A stretch of 64,000 bases of DNA from Nitrososphaeraceae archaeon (GCA_031316115.1 JALDRC010000005.1:124001-188000), one strand, 5' to 3'; positions 18,467-27,663 are shown, numbered from the stretch's first letter. A program made the numbers and translations. Notes: generated by a model from the sequence alone, not told the origin.

Positions 18467-19639
18467 GAGACTGGGTCATAATTCAGTTAGCAAATATTGT
18501 AATGTAAGCATTATTGTATTATCAATTTTTATGTTCCTAGTATGTATTTGATTGCCATAGGGTTATCACTGTCGGTCTTACAATTATAGTATACAAGTAT
18601 TTGGTATAGCAAGACTGATAGCATTACTATAGCACAAACCTTATCATATCCTCTAACAGGTACTGGATCTATCCTGAATGCCGATTTGATATGTCCTATC
18701 AAAGGTTCTATAGATGTACTTCTCAATGAGTAGATAGCCTGTCCAACATTAGATTCATAAAATTCTATCAATTTTATCCTGTCAGGAGATGTATTTTTAT
18801 ATCTTTGTACAGGACACACCAATCTAAATTCCATGCTATTACTGAGATCATACAGTTGATGATCGTCATATCCAGGATCTGCAGACATGAATAAGATTCT
18901 TTTAATTGTTGTAACAGGTAGACTTGCTGTCAATATACTGTACATCTGATTGTCAGATATGTTGGCAGTTGTAAAATCTGCAGCCAATGGTACTATAATA
19001 GAACCAATAGTACTTGATATCATATGCAGTTTATATCCAAATATCCATCCCTTGGTATGACTGAATCCCCATCTTGCATCAGTATCAATACCAGAACGTG
19101 GTACTACTCCCTCTTCCATAGAGGATTTGTGCCATACAAAGCCTTTGGCTTTCATAAGAGTACTATCTGCTGAAAGAACAAATGGATCAATTATTTTATC
19201 ATGAACAAAAAGTTCACCCATTGTATTTATTCTATGTTTGATATCTCTAGAGAGCGTAACAAGACGTCTATCAAATGTTCTTCTACTAGGTATTCTTGAT
19301 AATCCACGTCCTTTCATTACCTTTTTGTTATACCATAGATCCATTGCAAGATATTCATGTAATGCTCTGTTAGAATCCAATCTTAACCATATACGTACTA
19401 TAAAGCATTTGAGAATAACAGTGGAAGAATACACATATGGTCTTCCAGGCCTTGGTTTATTATTATGTGGCCACCTAATCAAACCAATCAAATACAAAAT
19501 ACTAATTAGAATGGATGTAGATCTATTTTGTACTGCTAGTTTGTTGGTCTGTATATTGTTTCACTAAAACATCATATACCAATAAACTAGCTTTATTCGT
19601 TATGAAAATAGAATAATTATGACCCAGCCTCATTTATTT
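18459..19639 (-). mobile_element. Intact insertion sequence with TIRs and 8-bp target duplication
   Basis: The element proper is 18467-19631 (1165 bp). The left end GAGACTGGGTCATAATT (18467-18483) and the right end AATTATGACCCAGCCTC (19615-19631) are inverted repeats matching at 16 of 17 positions. The eight bases ATTTATTT occur on both sides (18459-18466 and 19632-19639), a direct target duplication, although the word is A/T-simple. One transposase ORF fills the element. A rotted second copy lies at 53935-55015. The family is IS4/IS5-like by the transposase; I cannot place it further. Confidence 0.85.
18529..19497 (-). CDS. DDE transposase, IS4/IS5 type
   Basis: The 322-residue transposase has a DDE_Tnp_1-type core. 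The first catalytic Asp lies in VLSADSTLMKAKG, the second in MSADPGYDDHQL and the Glu in TSIEPLIGHIKSAFR. The N-terminal region with RPGRPYVYSS and RIPSRRTFDRRL looks like the DNA-binding part. The start is TTG at 19497; reading upstream in frame there is a stop about 28 codons earlier and no ATG. No frameshift or premature stop was seen, so the copy may be active. Confidence 0.88.
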   Translation of the reverse strand: MYLIGLIRWPHNNKPRPGRPYVYSSTVILKCFIVRIWLRLDSNRALHEYLAMDLWYNKKVMKGRGLSRIPSRRTFDRRLVTLSRDIKHRINTMGELFVHDKIIDPFVLSADSTLMKAKGFVWHKSSMEEGVVPRSGIDTDARWGFSHTKGWIFGYKLHMISSTIGSIIVPLAADFTTANISDNQMYSILTASLPVTTIKRILFMSADPGYDDHQLYDLSNSMEFRLVCPVQRYKNTSPDRIKLIEFYESNVGQAIYSLRSTSIEPLIGHIKSAFRIDPVPVRGYDKVCAIVMLSVLLYQILVYYNCKTDSDNPMAIKYILGT

Positions 19640-19788
19640 AAAAAATTGTTATTACAAATAATTCATTACAAGTCCCATCTATATTAATAACGATATAAAA
19701 TTTGTTTTAGAAAAATTTTTTGGAGAGTAAAAATAATAATTGGGTGAATAACAAATAAAAACCTAGAGTTTATTTTTATTTGAAATCG

Positions 19789-20712
19789 TTATTTTTTTGC
19801 AAATTTAAGCACTTGCGATTTGATTTTTGATCGAATTTCTACGGGTGAATATTCATTTATAGATTTTTCAAAAATTTTTAGATCAAAATATTTATCTACA
19901 GAATCTAGGACTATTTTTTTGAATTCTTTCGGGGCTACCCCAATAAGTGTATTCAATTCTATTTTTAAATTTTTTCTATCATCTTTAGTTATGAAAGATT
20001 TTGAACTTGCGTTTAATCTTTTATGTTTTGCGTCATTAATTGTATTGTAGTTTTCTGGGAGTTTAAATTTTTTAATTTGTCTTTCAGTTATGGATATTTT
20101 TTTCAAGTCTAAATCTAGAAAATATTTTGGATATTCGGTATAAATATCTCGAATACTTTTGAAAAAATGATTTGAATCTCCAAAATAATTTATGTGTAGT
20201 TTTTTACCCTGTTCTTTGTAATAGATTAATCTTCTGATATTTTCATCTAAGGAATTTAGATAATTGTATCTGTTTAGCAGAATAATTCGTACTTGTCTTT
20301 CCTTTAAGATGTTTCTAAAAGTAGGTAATAATGATGCTTTTTCTATCCACATCTCAACGTAATGAGGTTGATTATGCCACCTTGGAATAGTCCTAGCATA
20401 TATGTACGGTATACTTTCTAATCTTGCAATTTCCTGATTAATATAATCAATTAATGGAATGTATTTTTCATACATTGGTTGGAACTGGGTATCATGATTG
20501 TTAACTCCAAGGTTTGATAATGAAATTTTACCTGTTTTTCTGGCTTTATAAAAATATTTTTTAAAATTTTGATAATCTCTTTGTGAATTTGACACTGCCA
20601 TAATAGAAACAAGGTAATAAAAGATAATAGACAAGGTAGGAATTATGTTATGTTGTTTGAAAACATCTAATCTGCTTTGTATTAAAGGTAAGATTTCTGT
20701 TTCCCAATCCAT
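19789..20712 (-). CDS. Toprim-like protein, distantly related to Top6A/Spo11 fold
   Basis: The 307-residue protein contains the run QPHYVEMWIEKASLLPTF. It continues through ILLNRYNYLNS to a strand HINYFGDSNHFFKSIRDI. This matches, as I remember it, a mobile-element/phage protein family of the Top6A/Spo11 Toprim type, whose pattern is YVEVWIEKDAL..NRGYSS..YFGDFDPSG. Here the Toprim Asp-x-Asp is reduced to GDSNH, so catalysis is doubtful. The N-terminal half is helical and the C-terminal 90 residues are Lys-rich. It diverges from a ribbon-helix-helix gene with almost no gap if the longer start of that gene is used. Family call moderate; role unknown. Confidence 0.6.
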   Translation of the reverse strand: MDWETEILPLIQSRLDVFKQHNIIPTLSIIFYYLVSIMAVSNSQRDYQNFKKYFYKARKTGKISLSNLGVNNHDTQFQPMYEKYIPLIDYINQEIARLESIPYIYARTIPRWHNQPHYVEMWIEKASLLPTFRNILKERQVRIILLNRYNYLNSLDENIRRLIYYKEQGKKLHINYFGDSNHFFKSIRDIYTEYPKYFLDLDLKKISITERQIKKFKLPENYNTINDAKHKRLNASSKSFITKDDRKNLKIELNTLIGVAPKEFKKIVLDSVDKYFDLKIFEKSINEYSPVEIRSKIKSQVLKFAKK

Positions 20713-20760
20713 CTATGAGAATATGGTTAATAACGGTTATAAACATTTCTTAAACGTTAA

Positions 20761-20770
20761 ATTTATAAAT
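20761..20770 (+). promoter_or_regulatory. Candidate TATA box for a leaderless transcript
   Basis: ATTTATAAAT is centred about 27 bases before the TTG at 20792, the spacing expected when transcription begins at the start codon. This supports the TTG as the start of the ribbon-helix-helix gene. Confidence 0.4.
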
Positions 20771-20791
20771 CTAAAAAACACTAATACTATA

Positions 20792-21148
20792 TTGCCTCAA
20801 CCAGGTCAAAAAACAATAACAGTAAGTGGAAAAATACTTAAGAGATTGGAAGAACTTTACAATGTAGAAAAGATAAAAAAGCCTAATCTCTCATTTGCGC
20901 TATTTGTTTCTGAATCTGCTTTGATAGAGATAGAGCGACGACGAATTCTTAAAGAAGCACAATTGATATCTCTTATAAGTTTAACAGAGGATACGATTAT
21001 TTTAAAAGATGTAAGGAAAAAGAATAGACTTGTAGAGGTACAGATAAGAAACAAAAATTTAAAATGTATTACGGAAGAAAAATTTGATTGTATTCATGTT
21101 GGGTTTGCATTAGCACTTCCTGAAGTTAGAAAAGCATTGAATAGTTGA
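20792..21148 (+). CDS. Ribbon-helix-helix-type regulator family protein
   Basis: From the TTG at 20792 the protein has 118 residues. A beta strand KTITVSG is followed by helices (KILKRLEELYN, FALFVSESALIEIERRRIL), the pattern of a ribbon-helix-helix DNA-binding domain. After it comes a small conserved C-terminal domain with DTIILKDVRK, VEVQIRNKNLKC and FDCIHVGFALALPEVRKAL. I recognise this shape as an abundant thaumarchaeal family; the targets are unknown. The ORF is open back to 20645, and an ATG at 20723 is possible. The TTG is favoured by the strand beginning there and by a TATA box 27 bases upstream. Confidence 0.65.
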   Translation: MPQPGQKTITVSGKILKRLEELYNVEKIKKPNLSFALFVSESALIEIERRRILKEAQLISLISLTEDTIILKDVRKKNRLVEVQIRNKNLKCITEEKFDCIHVGFALALPEVRKALNS

Positions 21149-21233
21149 TAATATTGGTGATGATTATCATTACGTAAAATCAAATATTGGATATAATGAA
21201 ATAGGATAATATTATTGACTATTTATATCAATG

Positions 21234-22091
21234 TTATTTAAGATATGCATCACCCAGCAATATGGTGTTTTTCATATGGTTTTCAAATTCTTCATCTGTG
21301 AGATTTTTCTTTAAATTTGTCATAAATACAGCATCTTCTCCAACTACATAGCGCAGGTTGGAATCATCGGAATTTATTATATTTAAGATTTCTTTGGCTA
21401 CTGTTGATGGGGAAGATGCTTTATTTTTCAGCATAGATTCAATTCCTCTTAATCTTGTGTGTAATAGATTTGAATAACTGGAATTTTGTCTGGATTTATT
21501 TGATAATCTAATATTGTTAAAAAAATCAGATTTTATTACACCTGGTTCCACTAAAACCACATCAATACAAAAATTATGTAATTCATATCTTAAAGATTCA
21601 GTAAGACCTTCTAGTGCAAATTTAGTAGATACATAAATAGAATTGAATGGAACACCGAACTTTCCTACCATAGAGCTTACATTAATTATTTTCCCTTTTT
21701 TTTGTTTCTTCATTGTTGGTAATACTGCTTGTATAGTTCTGACAGATCCAAAGAAGTTTGTTTCAAATTGTTCTTTCATTTCATCTAATAAAGTATCTTC
21801 CAATGCTCCGAAAATAGCGAATCCAGCATTATTTACAAGGACATCTACGCGTTTTGTTTCAGATATGATCTTTTCTATAGATTCTGTAACAGAATCTTCA
21901 TCTGTAACATCTAATCTAAGAATTTTGAGGTCAAGACCTTCTTTCTTTACCAATTCTGCTAACCTCGATGCTTTTTCTAAATTTCTCATAGTCGCATAAG
22001 TTCTAAAACCATTTCTTGCAAGAAGTATAGATGTTTCAAACCCTACTCCACTTGAGCACCCTGTGATAACAGCAGTCTTTTTTTCGTCCAT
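21234..22091 (-). CDS. Short-chain dehydrogenase/reductase
   Basis: The 285-residue protein is a classical SDR. The Rossmann motif is TGCSSGVG (10-17), with DVTD near 61-64, NNAG (87-90), a catalytic Ser in NVSS (137-140) and YxxxK as Tyr153/Lys157 (YVSTK). It would oxidise or reduce an alcohol or carbonyl with NAD(P)H. The Arg after the first strand region (ATMRN) suggests NADP preference. The substrate cannot be told. It is transcribed alone, convergent with the ribbon-helix-helix gene (85-base gap). Confidence 0.9.
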   Translation of the reverse strand: MDEKKTAVITGCSSGVGFETSILLARNGFRTYATMRNLEKASRLAELVKKEGLDLKILRLDVTDEDSVTESIEKIISETKRVDVLVNNAGFAIFGALEDTLLDEMKEQFETNFFGSVRTIQAVLPTMKKQKKGKIINVSSMVGKFGVPFNSIYVSTKFALEGLTESLRYELHNFCIDVVLVEPGVIKSDFFNNIRLSNKSRQNSSYSNLLHTRLRGIESMLKNKASSPSTVAKEILNIINSDDSNLRYVVGEDAVFMTNLKKNLTDEEFENHMKNTILLGDAYLK

Positions 22092-22358
22092 TATTAAATA
22101 TTTATTTAATTAACTTTAAAATTTTGTTATAAATATACTATTTATTGAAATCGTCGAGTAAATTGTTAAAGCATTTTCCTGCCTTCTACCTGTGACCTTA
22201 AAACTTTAAAGTGATATTCTTTTTATAATATACTACGTATTATGTAATCTTATTTAAATTATCGAATACTGTTTACAAAATGACAAATTGGATAAAGAAA
22301 AAAAATTTGATATTTTTCTTTTCAATTTCAATAAATAAATATTTGTAAAAGTTGATTG

Positions 22359-22583
22359 TTACTGAATTTCGGTTCTTGTACCGTCAGGATTGTATGAATA
22401 AATTTTTCCCTCCAATTCATCTAATGTTTTTTTGTGACTACCATCACAGAATGGTTGATTATTGCTTAATCCACACATACATATCCATCTACTCTCATTT
22501 CCTACTTTAACTTCCATAGGACCTCTATCTTCTTTTTTTACAAGTCTTGCCATATCTAGTACTGGTTTTATTTCTAAATTCAT
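22359..22583 (-). CDS. CDGSH iron-sulfur domain protein
   Basis: The 74-residue protein has the mitoNEET-type 2Fe-2S signature: Cys35, Cys37, Cys46 and His50, in CMCGLSNNQPFCDGSH. The three-Cys/one-His cluster can be transferred or used as a redox switch. A short strand region precedes it, and KKTLDELEGK follows as in other archaeal single-CDGSH proteins. There is no membrane anchor. It stands alone, with no obvious partner. Confidence 0.9.
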   Translation of the reverse strand: MNLEIKPVLDMARLVKKEDRGPMEVKVGNESRWICMCGLSNNQPFCDGSHKKTLDELEGKIYSYNPDGTRTEIQ

Positions 22584-22849
22584 ATAATAATAAGTTTACG
22601 TATTAAAGTAGAAATAAATTTATGTTAAAGAATAAAAAGATTTAATGTAATAATCCAGCTTTCTTGAATAAATCTTTTTCAAATCAATATAACATTCTAA
22701 ACCTCTATTGTCTAGCGATATTAAGGATAAAAAGAGTAGTGAAAAAGACAGAGAAAGTTAAGATTACAATTAATCTCTAGTTAGACATGGTAAGATAATG
22801 TTTAATAGATTTCATTCTAAAATAATATTTATTTGCTATTAAACAAAAA

Positions 22850-23440
22850 TCATCATATTATTTGCTATTGCACTATAATACATAAATACAAAGAATTGTA
22901 TCCAGTTATAGAATTGAAATAAATTACTTTCGTTTTATTCTTTGAGCTTACACCGATAGTAATCATCAAATGATTCAATTCGATCCTTCAAATACGAATT
23001 TACTCTTTCCTTATGCTTTTCTGTAATGATGAATGTAAATAGTCTTTCAATCCAATGACATTACATGATTCATCATACCATGTACTTCCTTCTGTATAGA
23101 CATGATGTTTTCATATATGGATACAATATATATCAATTTTTCAGCAAAAATTATATCCAACTTGTAGATATATATTCCAAGCGTAGATTTTTAAACATAT
23201 TCAAAAGAGACCCATAACAATAAATGCTCATTGCAAAAAGATAACAATTTTATATATTATAATGACAGCAACTCTTTTTCTTTTATTATATATTTGACGA
23301 AATCCAAATCTTTCTATATTATTACATACAGACACTTAACTTCTTTTTTCATCTCTAAATAGTATCAACACTGTAGAAGGATTGCTTAGACCAAGAAATT
23401 ACAGATATATAAAGCGAATATTTTGCAATAACAGGCGTTA
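22850..23440 (-). pseudogene. Decayed transposase, IS6-like but from a separate lineage
   Basis: Reading the minus strand in shifting frames gives YTEGSTWYDESCNVIGLKD, then SLQKSIRKERVNSYLKDR, FDDYYRC and YNWIQFFVFMYYSAIANN. These line up with TDGGTWYPQACNFLHLKH, the SLIERVMQYFKDR helix with the catalytic Glu, FDDYYPC and YNWMKLFVYLYNSK of the intact IS at 34109-34771. Farther upstream, RFGFRQIYNKRKRVAVII matches its RFGSLQIFRRKRITAFII. The sequence is clearly diverged and full of stops. Both ends are lost. About 240 bases between CDGSH and this relic look empty. Confidence 0.7.
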
Positions 23441-23640
23441 GATATTTTATTATTAACATATAACTATAAATTTTGTATTAGTTTTAAAACATTATCAGAC
23501 ATAGCTTTTACCGCTTAATTTAATAGCATTTAGATGTTGAAAGTTTAACACTTATAACCACTTACATTACATTTATCAAAATAAAATGTCACATATTAAA
23601 AATAGTTTAATAATAAACAATACCCTTATTGTTTTTATTA

Positions 23641-24168
23641 TCAATCTTTTTCAAGTTCTTTCAATGCTTCGTTCATCTCTTCATCAGTTATTTTCTGATA
23701 GATCATGATATCACTTACCTCATAATCTTCTGGTCCTTTTCCTGATGTTCCCGGACTAACTGCTTCAATGGCATGTTTATTCAAAGAACTACAATATTTT
23801 ATCCAGTCAGATAGTTCTTTTCTCATTTCTGGACTAGGATCTATCTTTATTGACTCAAATATTGACTCAAGTTGTGTCAAAGCTAGAACTATTTGTAGGT
23901 ATATTTTTTCACAATTTATCTTTAGGTCTGTATCATCTGTGCTATTTTTGATTTTACATATCAGATACTGAGAATTATCTAAGGCAGTAGCAATAGTAGA
24001 GGCTCTTACAAGTTCAATTATCTTATTTGAAAATAATCCCGTGTTTATTTTGGCCGTTCCTACATCTACAGTAGGAAGTGTTAAAGAGATTTCGTTTCCT
24101 ATCCTTTTTACCATTTTTTCACAATCATGACCTTTAAGTTTGGTAGCAATAGTTGCTAAAATATTCAC
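23641..24168 (-). CDS. Helical hypothetical protein next to the caspase gene
   Basis: The 175-residue protein is mostly alpha-helical by composition. A basic N-terminal helix (ATKLKGHDCEKMVKRIG) is followed by a long hydrophobic/charged helical bundle (60-145) and an acidic tail ending ELEKD. I do not recognise it. It is transcribed away from the caspase-TPR gene from a 107-base shared gap. That arrangement makes it a candidate regulator or partner of that protease (inference only). Confidence 0.6.
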   Translation of the reverse strand: MNILATIATKLKGHDCEKMVKRIGNEISLTLPTVDVGTAKINTGLFSNKIIELVRASTIATALDNSQYLICKIKNSTDDTDLKINCEKIYLQIVLALTQLESIFESIKIDPSPEMRKELSDWIKYCSSLNKHAIEAVSPGTSGKGPEDYEVSDIMIYQKITDEEMNEALKELEKD

Positions 24169-24275
24169 TGATTTTGTTTTTTAGGATAAATATTTAAGGT
24201 TTGTTTTAATGTGAAGCTCGAAATATAAAGGCCTCAAAATTTTTATAATTACCTAAAGAACATTACTATATAGAG

Positions 24276-26456
24276 TTGAACAATACTGATGTCGTTAACA
24301 GTAATTCAAGCAAGAGGGCTCTTATTATTGCTGTTAGCGATTATGATACTTCTTCTGGTTTAAAATCAATAGGATTTTGTAAAAATGATGGCAATAAAAT
24401 GTATGAGATTTTGAAAAAAAATGGATACGATATTCCTGATAACCGTAAACTGATTGGTCATGTAGATTCTCAAAAGTTAAGAGAGATCATTTATGATTTC
24501 TTTACCAATGAATATAACAAACCAGATGACACTTTAGTATTTTATTACTCTGGTCATGGTATACCTGACAAATTTGGAACTACATTTTTATCTCCATCTA
24601 ATATCGATTCAGAACATCCATTTAAGAAAGGTTTCTCTTTTGATAGCTTAACTAATTGTATGTTAGCTTGCAATTCTCTTCGTATTGTAACAATCTTAGA
24701 TAGTTGCTTTAGTGGCTCATTAAAATTAAGTAAAGGACTAGATAGTAAAGGTGGAGAAGAGGCAACAACAATAATAGCAAATAAGAGTATATTAAAACAA
24801 TCAGAAAAACTAAATCAAGGAGTTGGAAGATGTCTTTTAGCAGCAAGTCAGGGATATGAAGAGGCATATGATACTCAAGAAAAAGATCACAGTATATTTA
24901 CATACTATCTGTTGGAAGGTCTTGGAGGACACAAAAATGCTGTTGATGATCAAGGCAATGTGACATATGCTACTCTTGGAAAATTCGTGACTAGAGAAAT
25001 AGGAAATTTACCTCCTGAAAAACGTCCTAGACAAACACCAGTTAGAAAAGGTGAAGTAACCGGAGGAGATATAATACTTGCAAGCTATCCTGATAAACGA
25101 AAGACAAAGGAAACTGATATTTTTACACTTCATGGAAAGGCAGATTATTATTATCGACTTGGTAAATATCAGGAAGCTTTGGAATGCTATGATTCTATTT
25201 TAAAGATTCAACCTAATGATGAATATATTTTACTACATAAAGGTAATATATTAGTCCAACTAAACAAAGATAAAAAAGCGTTAGAATGTTTTGATAAAGT
25301 AATTTCCCGAAACCCAAATACGTTAGAACCTTGGTTATATAAAGCCCAAATAAATATCAAAAATAAAAATTATGAAGCTGTCCTTAGTTGTTTGGATCAG
25401 GCTTCAAACATTAATCCTCATGACCAAAGAGTATTGAATGAATATAAAAAAGTTAAATCCATGATGCGATCCTTAAAAGAGAAAGAAAAACAAACGGACA
25501 TCATAATATTTGAGGAAAAAGAAGATAAACAAAGACAAAAAACAGATATTTCTTTTGTCGATACCTTAATAGATAAACAAAATCAATCAGAATCTGTACA
25601 AAACAGAATAGAATCGGATATTATTATAAAAGAAGAGAAAGATAAAAGTAAAGAACAAAATAATATCACTAGTAAGAGTAGCGATAATAAACCTAGTCAG
25701 GATATTCTTCCAACATTTTCAAAAATAACATCGGATACAAAAACAGATACTACCTCTTCAGGCAAATCAGAAAATAATAGTTTGTTTCAAGATAGTTCGC
25801 ATATAACAACAAAAAAAAATGCTGGAATTACAAAAGATCTGGAACGATTTATTCAGAAAGATATCTCTCTAGAATCAGATAATAAAGAAAATAACTATTT
25901 TAGTTTAGATGGTAATGGAAATAGTAAATCTGGGCGTATCAATATAAAATTTATAATCATCCCAGTTATAGTAGTAGCAGTTATCGGACTAATACTTTCT
26001 ATTAATTTCTTTAGTGCGCCAGAACCCAATATAGAAAATACAAAGACAGTAGAGCCACCTCCTACAAAAACAATTCAAGAAACAGAGAGATCAGCAAATG
26101 ACTTGGTTGAAACAGGTTTTGCTCTTCACAGACAAGGTGATGACCAAGGGGCTATAGAATATTATGATAAAGCTTTAACAATAGATCCGAATTATGCTGA
26201 TGCCTTGATTAACAAAGGTGTTGCTCTTCACAGACAAGGTGATGACCAAGGGGCTATAGAATATTTTCAGAGGGCTTTAGCAATAGATCCGAATTATGCT
26301 GATGCCTTGTATGGTATGGGGATTGCTCTTCATGCACAAGGTGATTACCAAGGGGCTATAGAATATTATGATAAAGCTTTAACAATAGATCCGAATTATG
26401 CTCAAGCTGAAAATAATAAAAATCGTGCACTTGAAAAATTACCTAATAAAAGATAA
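24276..26456 (+). CDS. Caspase-like (C14) peptidase with TPRs on both sides of a membrane segment
   Basis: This is a 726-residue modular protein. A caspase-fold domain (12-270) has the catalytic His94 in YYSGHG and Cys144 in LDSCFSG. Three or so TPR units (284-385) follow, then a Ser/Lys/Glu-rich linker (400-550), one TM helix (about 558-580) and three nearly identical TPR units (606-720). If the caspase is inside, the last TPRs face outside. Archaeal metacaspase-like proteins are linked to stress and regulated cell death; here TPRs would bind an activator or substrate. The start is TTG at 24276, upstream of the first strand RALIIAVSDYD. Confidence 0.88.
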   Translation: MNNTDVVNSNSSKRALIIAVSDYDTSSGLKSIGFCKNDGNKMYEILKKNGYDIPDNRKLIGHVDSQKLREIIYDFFTNEYNKPDDTLVFYYSGHGIPDKFGTTFLSPSNIDSEHPFKKGFSFDSLTNCMLACNSLRIVTILDSCFSGSLKLSKGLDSKGGEEATTIIANKSILKQSEKLNQGVGRCLLAASQGYEEAYDTQEKDHSIFTYYLLEGLGGHKNAVDDQGNVTYATLGKFVTREIGNLPPEKRPRQTPVRKGEVTGGDIILASYPDKRKTKETDIFTLHGKADYYYRLGKYQEALECYDSILKIQPNDEYILLHKGNILVQLNKDKKALECFDKVISRNPNTLEPWLYKAQINIKNKNYEAVLSCLDQASNINPHDQRVLNEYKKVKSMMRSLKEKEKQTDIIIFEEKEDKQRQKTDISFVDTLIDKQNQSESVQNRIESDIIIKEEKDKSKEQNNITSKSSDNKPSQDILPTFSKITSDTKTDTTSSGKSENNSLFQDSSHITTKKNAGITKDLERFIQKDISLESDNKENNYFSLDGNGNSKSGRINIKFIIIPVIVVAVIGLILSINFFSAPEPNIENTKTVEPPPTKTIQETERSANDLVETGFALHRQGDDQGAIEYYDKALTIDPNYADALINKGVALHRQGDDQGAIEYFQRALAIDPNYADALYGMGIALHAQGDYQGAIEYYDKALTIDPNYAQAENNKNRALEKLPNKR
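26121..26426 (+). repeat. Three 102-bp tandem repeats coding for TPRs
   Basis: Units begin at 26121, 26223 and 26325, each with GCTCTTCA. Each encodes one 34-residue TPR (GDxQGAIEYYDKALTIDPNY core). The first and second units are almost base-identical and the third is lightly diverged. The similarity at DNA level suggests recent duplication or gene conversion. Confidence 0.85.
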
Positions 26457-26493
26457 TATTTTCAGAATAACATCAAAAATCATAAATAAACAA

Positions 26494-26670
26494 ATGGGTT
26501 ATAAAATAGTAACTAGAATGTTATCTAAAAAATGCCAAAAATGTGGGAATAAAACAGGCGAACTAGTTAGGATTAATTTAAATAAAAATAATTTTCGTTA
26601 TTGGTGTGACAAATGTGTTTTTCTCGAAATAGAAAAACAAAATATATGGATAATGAATAATTATTTTTGA
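26494..26670 (+). CDS. Small zinc-ribbon protein
   Basis: From ATG at 26494 the protein has 58 residues. Two Cys pairs, KCQKCG and WCDKCV, are separated by about 20 residues, a zinc-ribbon arrangement. The ORF is open further upstream but overlaps the caspase gene; ATG at 26494 or 26518 is more likely. It follows the caspase by 37 bases and ends 9 bases inside the convergent small gene. Confidence 0.5.
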   Translation: MGYKIVTRMLSKKCQKCGNKTGELVRINLNKNNFRYWCDKCVFLEIEKQNIWIMNNYF

Positions 26671-26822
26671 GAACTAGTAATAAATTGAATATTATTTATT
26701 ATTGGATATTCTCTGTATTTTATCTTACAGGCCATACAATAATAAATTTTCATCTTGGTAGTGGCATTTTTTTCTTTGGAAACAAGATATTTCAAATCAT
26801 TTTGACAAAATGAGCATTTCAT
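26661..26822 (-). CDS. Small zinc-ribbon protein, minus strand
   Basis: From the ATG at 26822 the protein has 53 residues and opens MKCSFCQNDLKYLVS. It has a second pair, YCMAC, about 25 residues on: a minimal CxxC/CxxC zinc ribbon. A longer start at 26870 adds 16 residues without motif. It is convergent with the preceding gene. Unknown function; such small ribbons are common in this lineage. Confidence 0.5.
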   Translation of the reverse strand: MKCSFCQNDLKYLVSKEKNATTKMKIYYCMACKIKYREYPIINNIQFITSSQK

Positions 26823-26870
26823 TTTATTTTTTTTAACACTTGTATAAGAATTTAGAATGTTAAAATTCAA

Positions 26871-27663
26871 TAATGTTAACTACTGTTCACGGATTTATAA
26901 AATTATTTATATCATTTTTTTTGAAAGTATATGCTAATCTATTTTTAAGATGTGATTCTATTTTTAAAAGTTGAATATATAGATTGTTTGTTATTGCTTC
27001 ATAATAAAGTAGACTTGAATAAACATTTAAAAATATAATATCAAGAAAGAACAACCTTTTTTGATTTTTATTTGTAAATTTGAATCAAGTTTTGAGCCAT
27101 TATGCTCAATATAGTTGTGACATAGGTTTATTTTTTCGGCGCCGAAAAAGTATTTCGGAAAAGATAATTTGAATTTGTAAGTTCCTTGAAATTATCAATA
27201 GCTATTTTCTCAATAATGCATTTATTGAAAGTAAAATCAGTACAGATCTAGATGTTAAATATAGTTATCTGTTTATGATCAAGTCTAGATAAATCTCAAG
27301 CCATAGGGCGTGTATTTTTGATGATGGAATTACTTGGTATAGGAATATATTTTATAGAATTTTCTTTTCAAGTTTATTTTATCGAGTTAATTGTTTGTTA
27401 AAATCTTTGGCGATGAAATATTAGATTATTAGTTGTGTTTAAGCATCTAGCATAAATATTAGGCATAAAAAATACACCAAATCTCTTTTAAATATCAAAT
27501 TGGGTATTAAAGATATGATCTTTATAACTCTTATGTTATTTGTGAACAATAATGGTAATTATGTAATACACAATACATTATATTTACTCCGTCAAAATTC
27601 TAAAATCTTTGCTGTAAAATATGACTATAAATCCATACTTGGTTTTGTAGGTGGAATCAATCT
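26871..27663. other. Long intergenic region with 18-bp palindrome
   Basis: About 790 bases without a convincing gene. The palindrome at 27132-27149 is described separately. Near 27300-27345 a run reading ATTTTTGATGATGGAATTAC then TTGGTAT weakly resembles the DGxxWY region of the IS6-like transposase, so part may be old transposon debris. The promoter of the cyclase-receiver gene must lie at the right end; TATAAATC near 27629 is a candidate. Confidence 0.4.
27132..27149. promoter_or_regulatory. Perfect 18-bp palindrome, copy 1
   Basis: TTTTTCGGCGCCGAAAAA is its own reverse complement. The same 18 bases occur at 47723-47740 beside the ParB gene and were not seen elsewhere in the window. In such AT-rich DNA the GC core CGGCGCCG is unusual. 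It lies 515 bases before the cyclase-receiver gene and about 310 bases beyond the start of the small zinc-ribbon gene. Confidence 0.65.

Noticed and set aside
27290-27345. Possible IS6-like DGxxWY scrap
   Set aside because: Only about 30 bases look alike; could be chance, so not listed as a separate relic.
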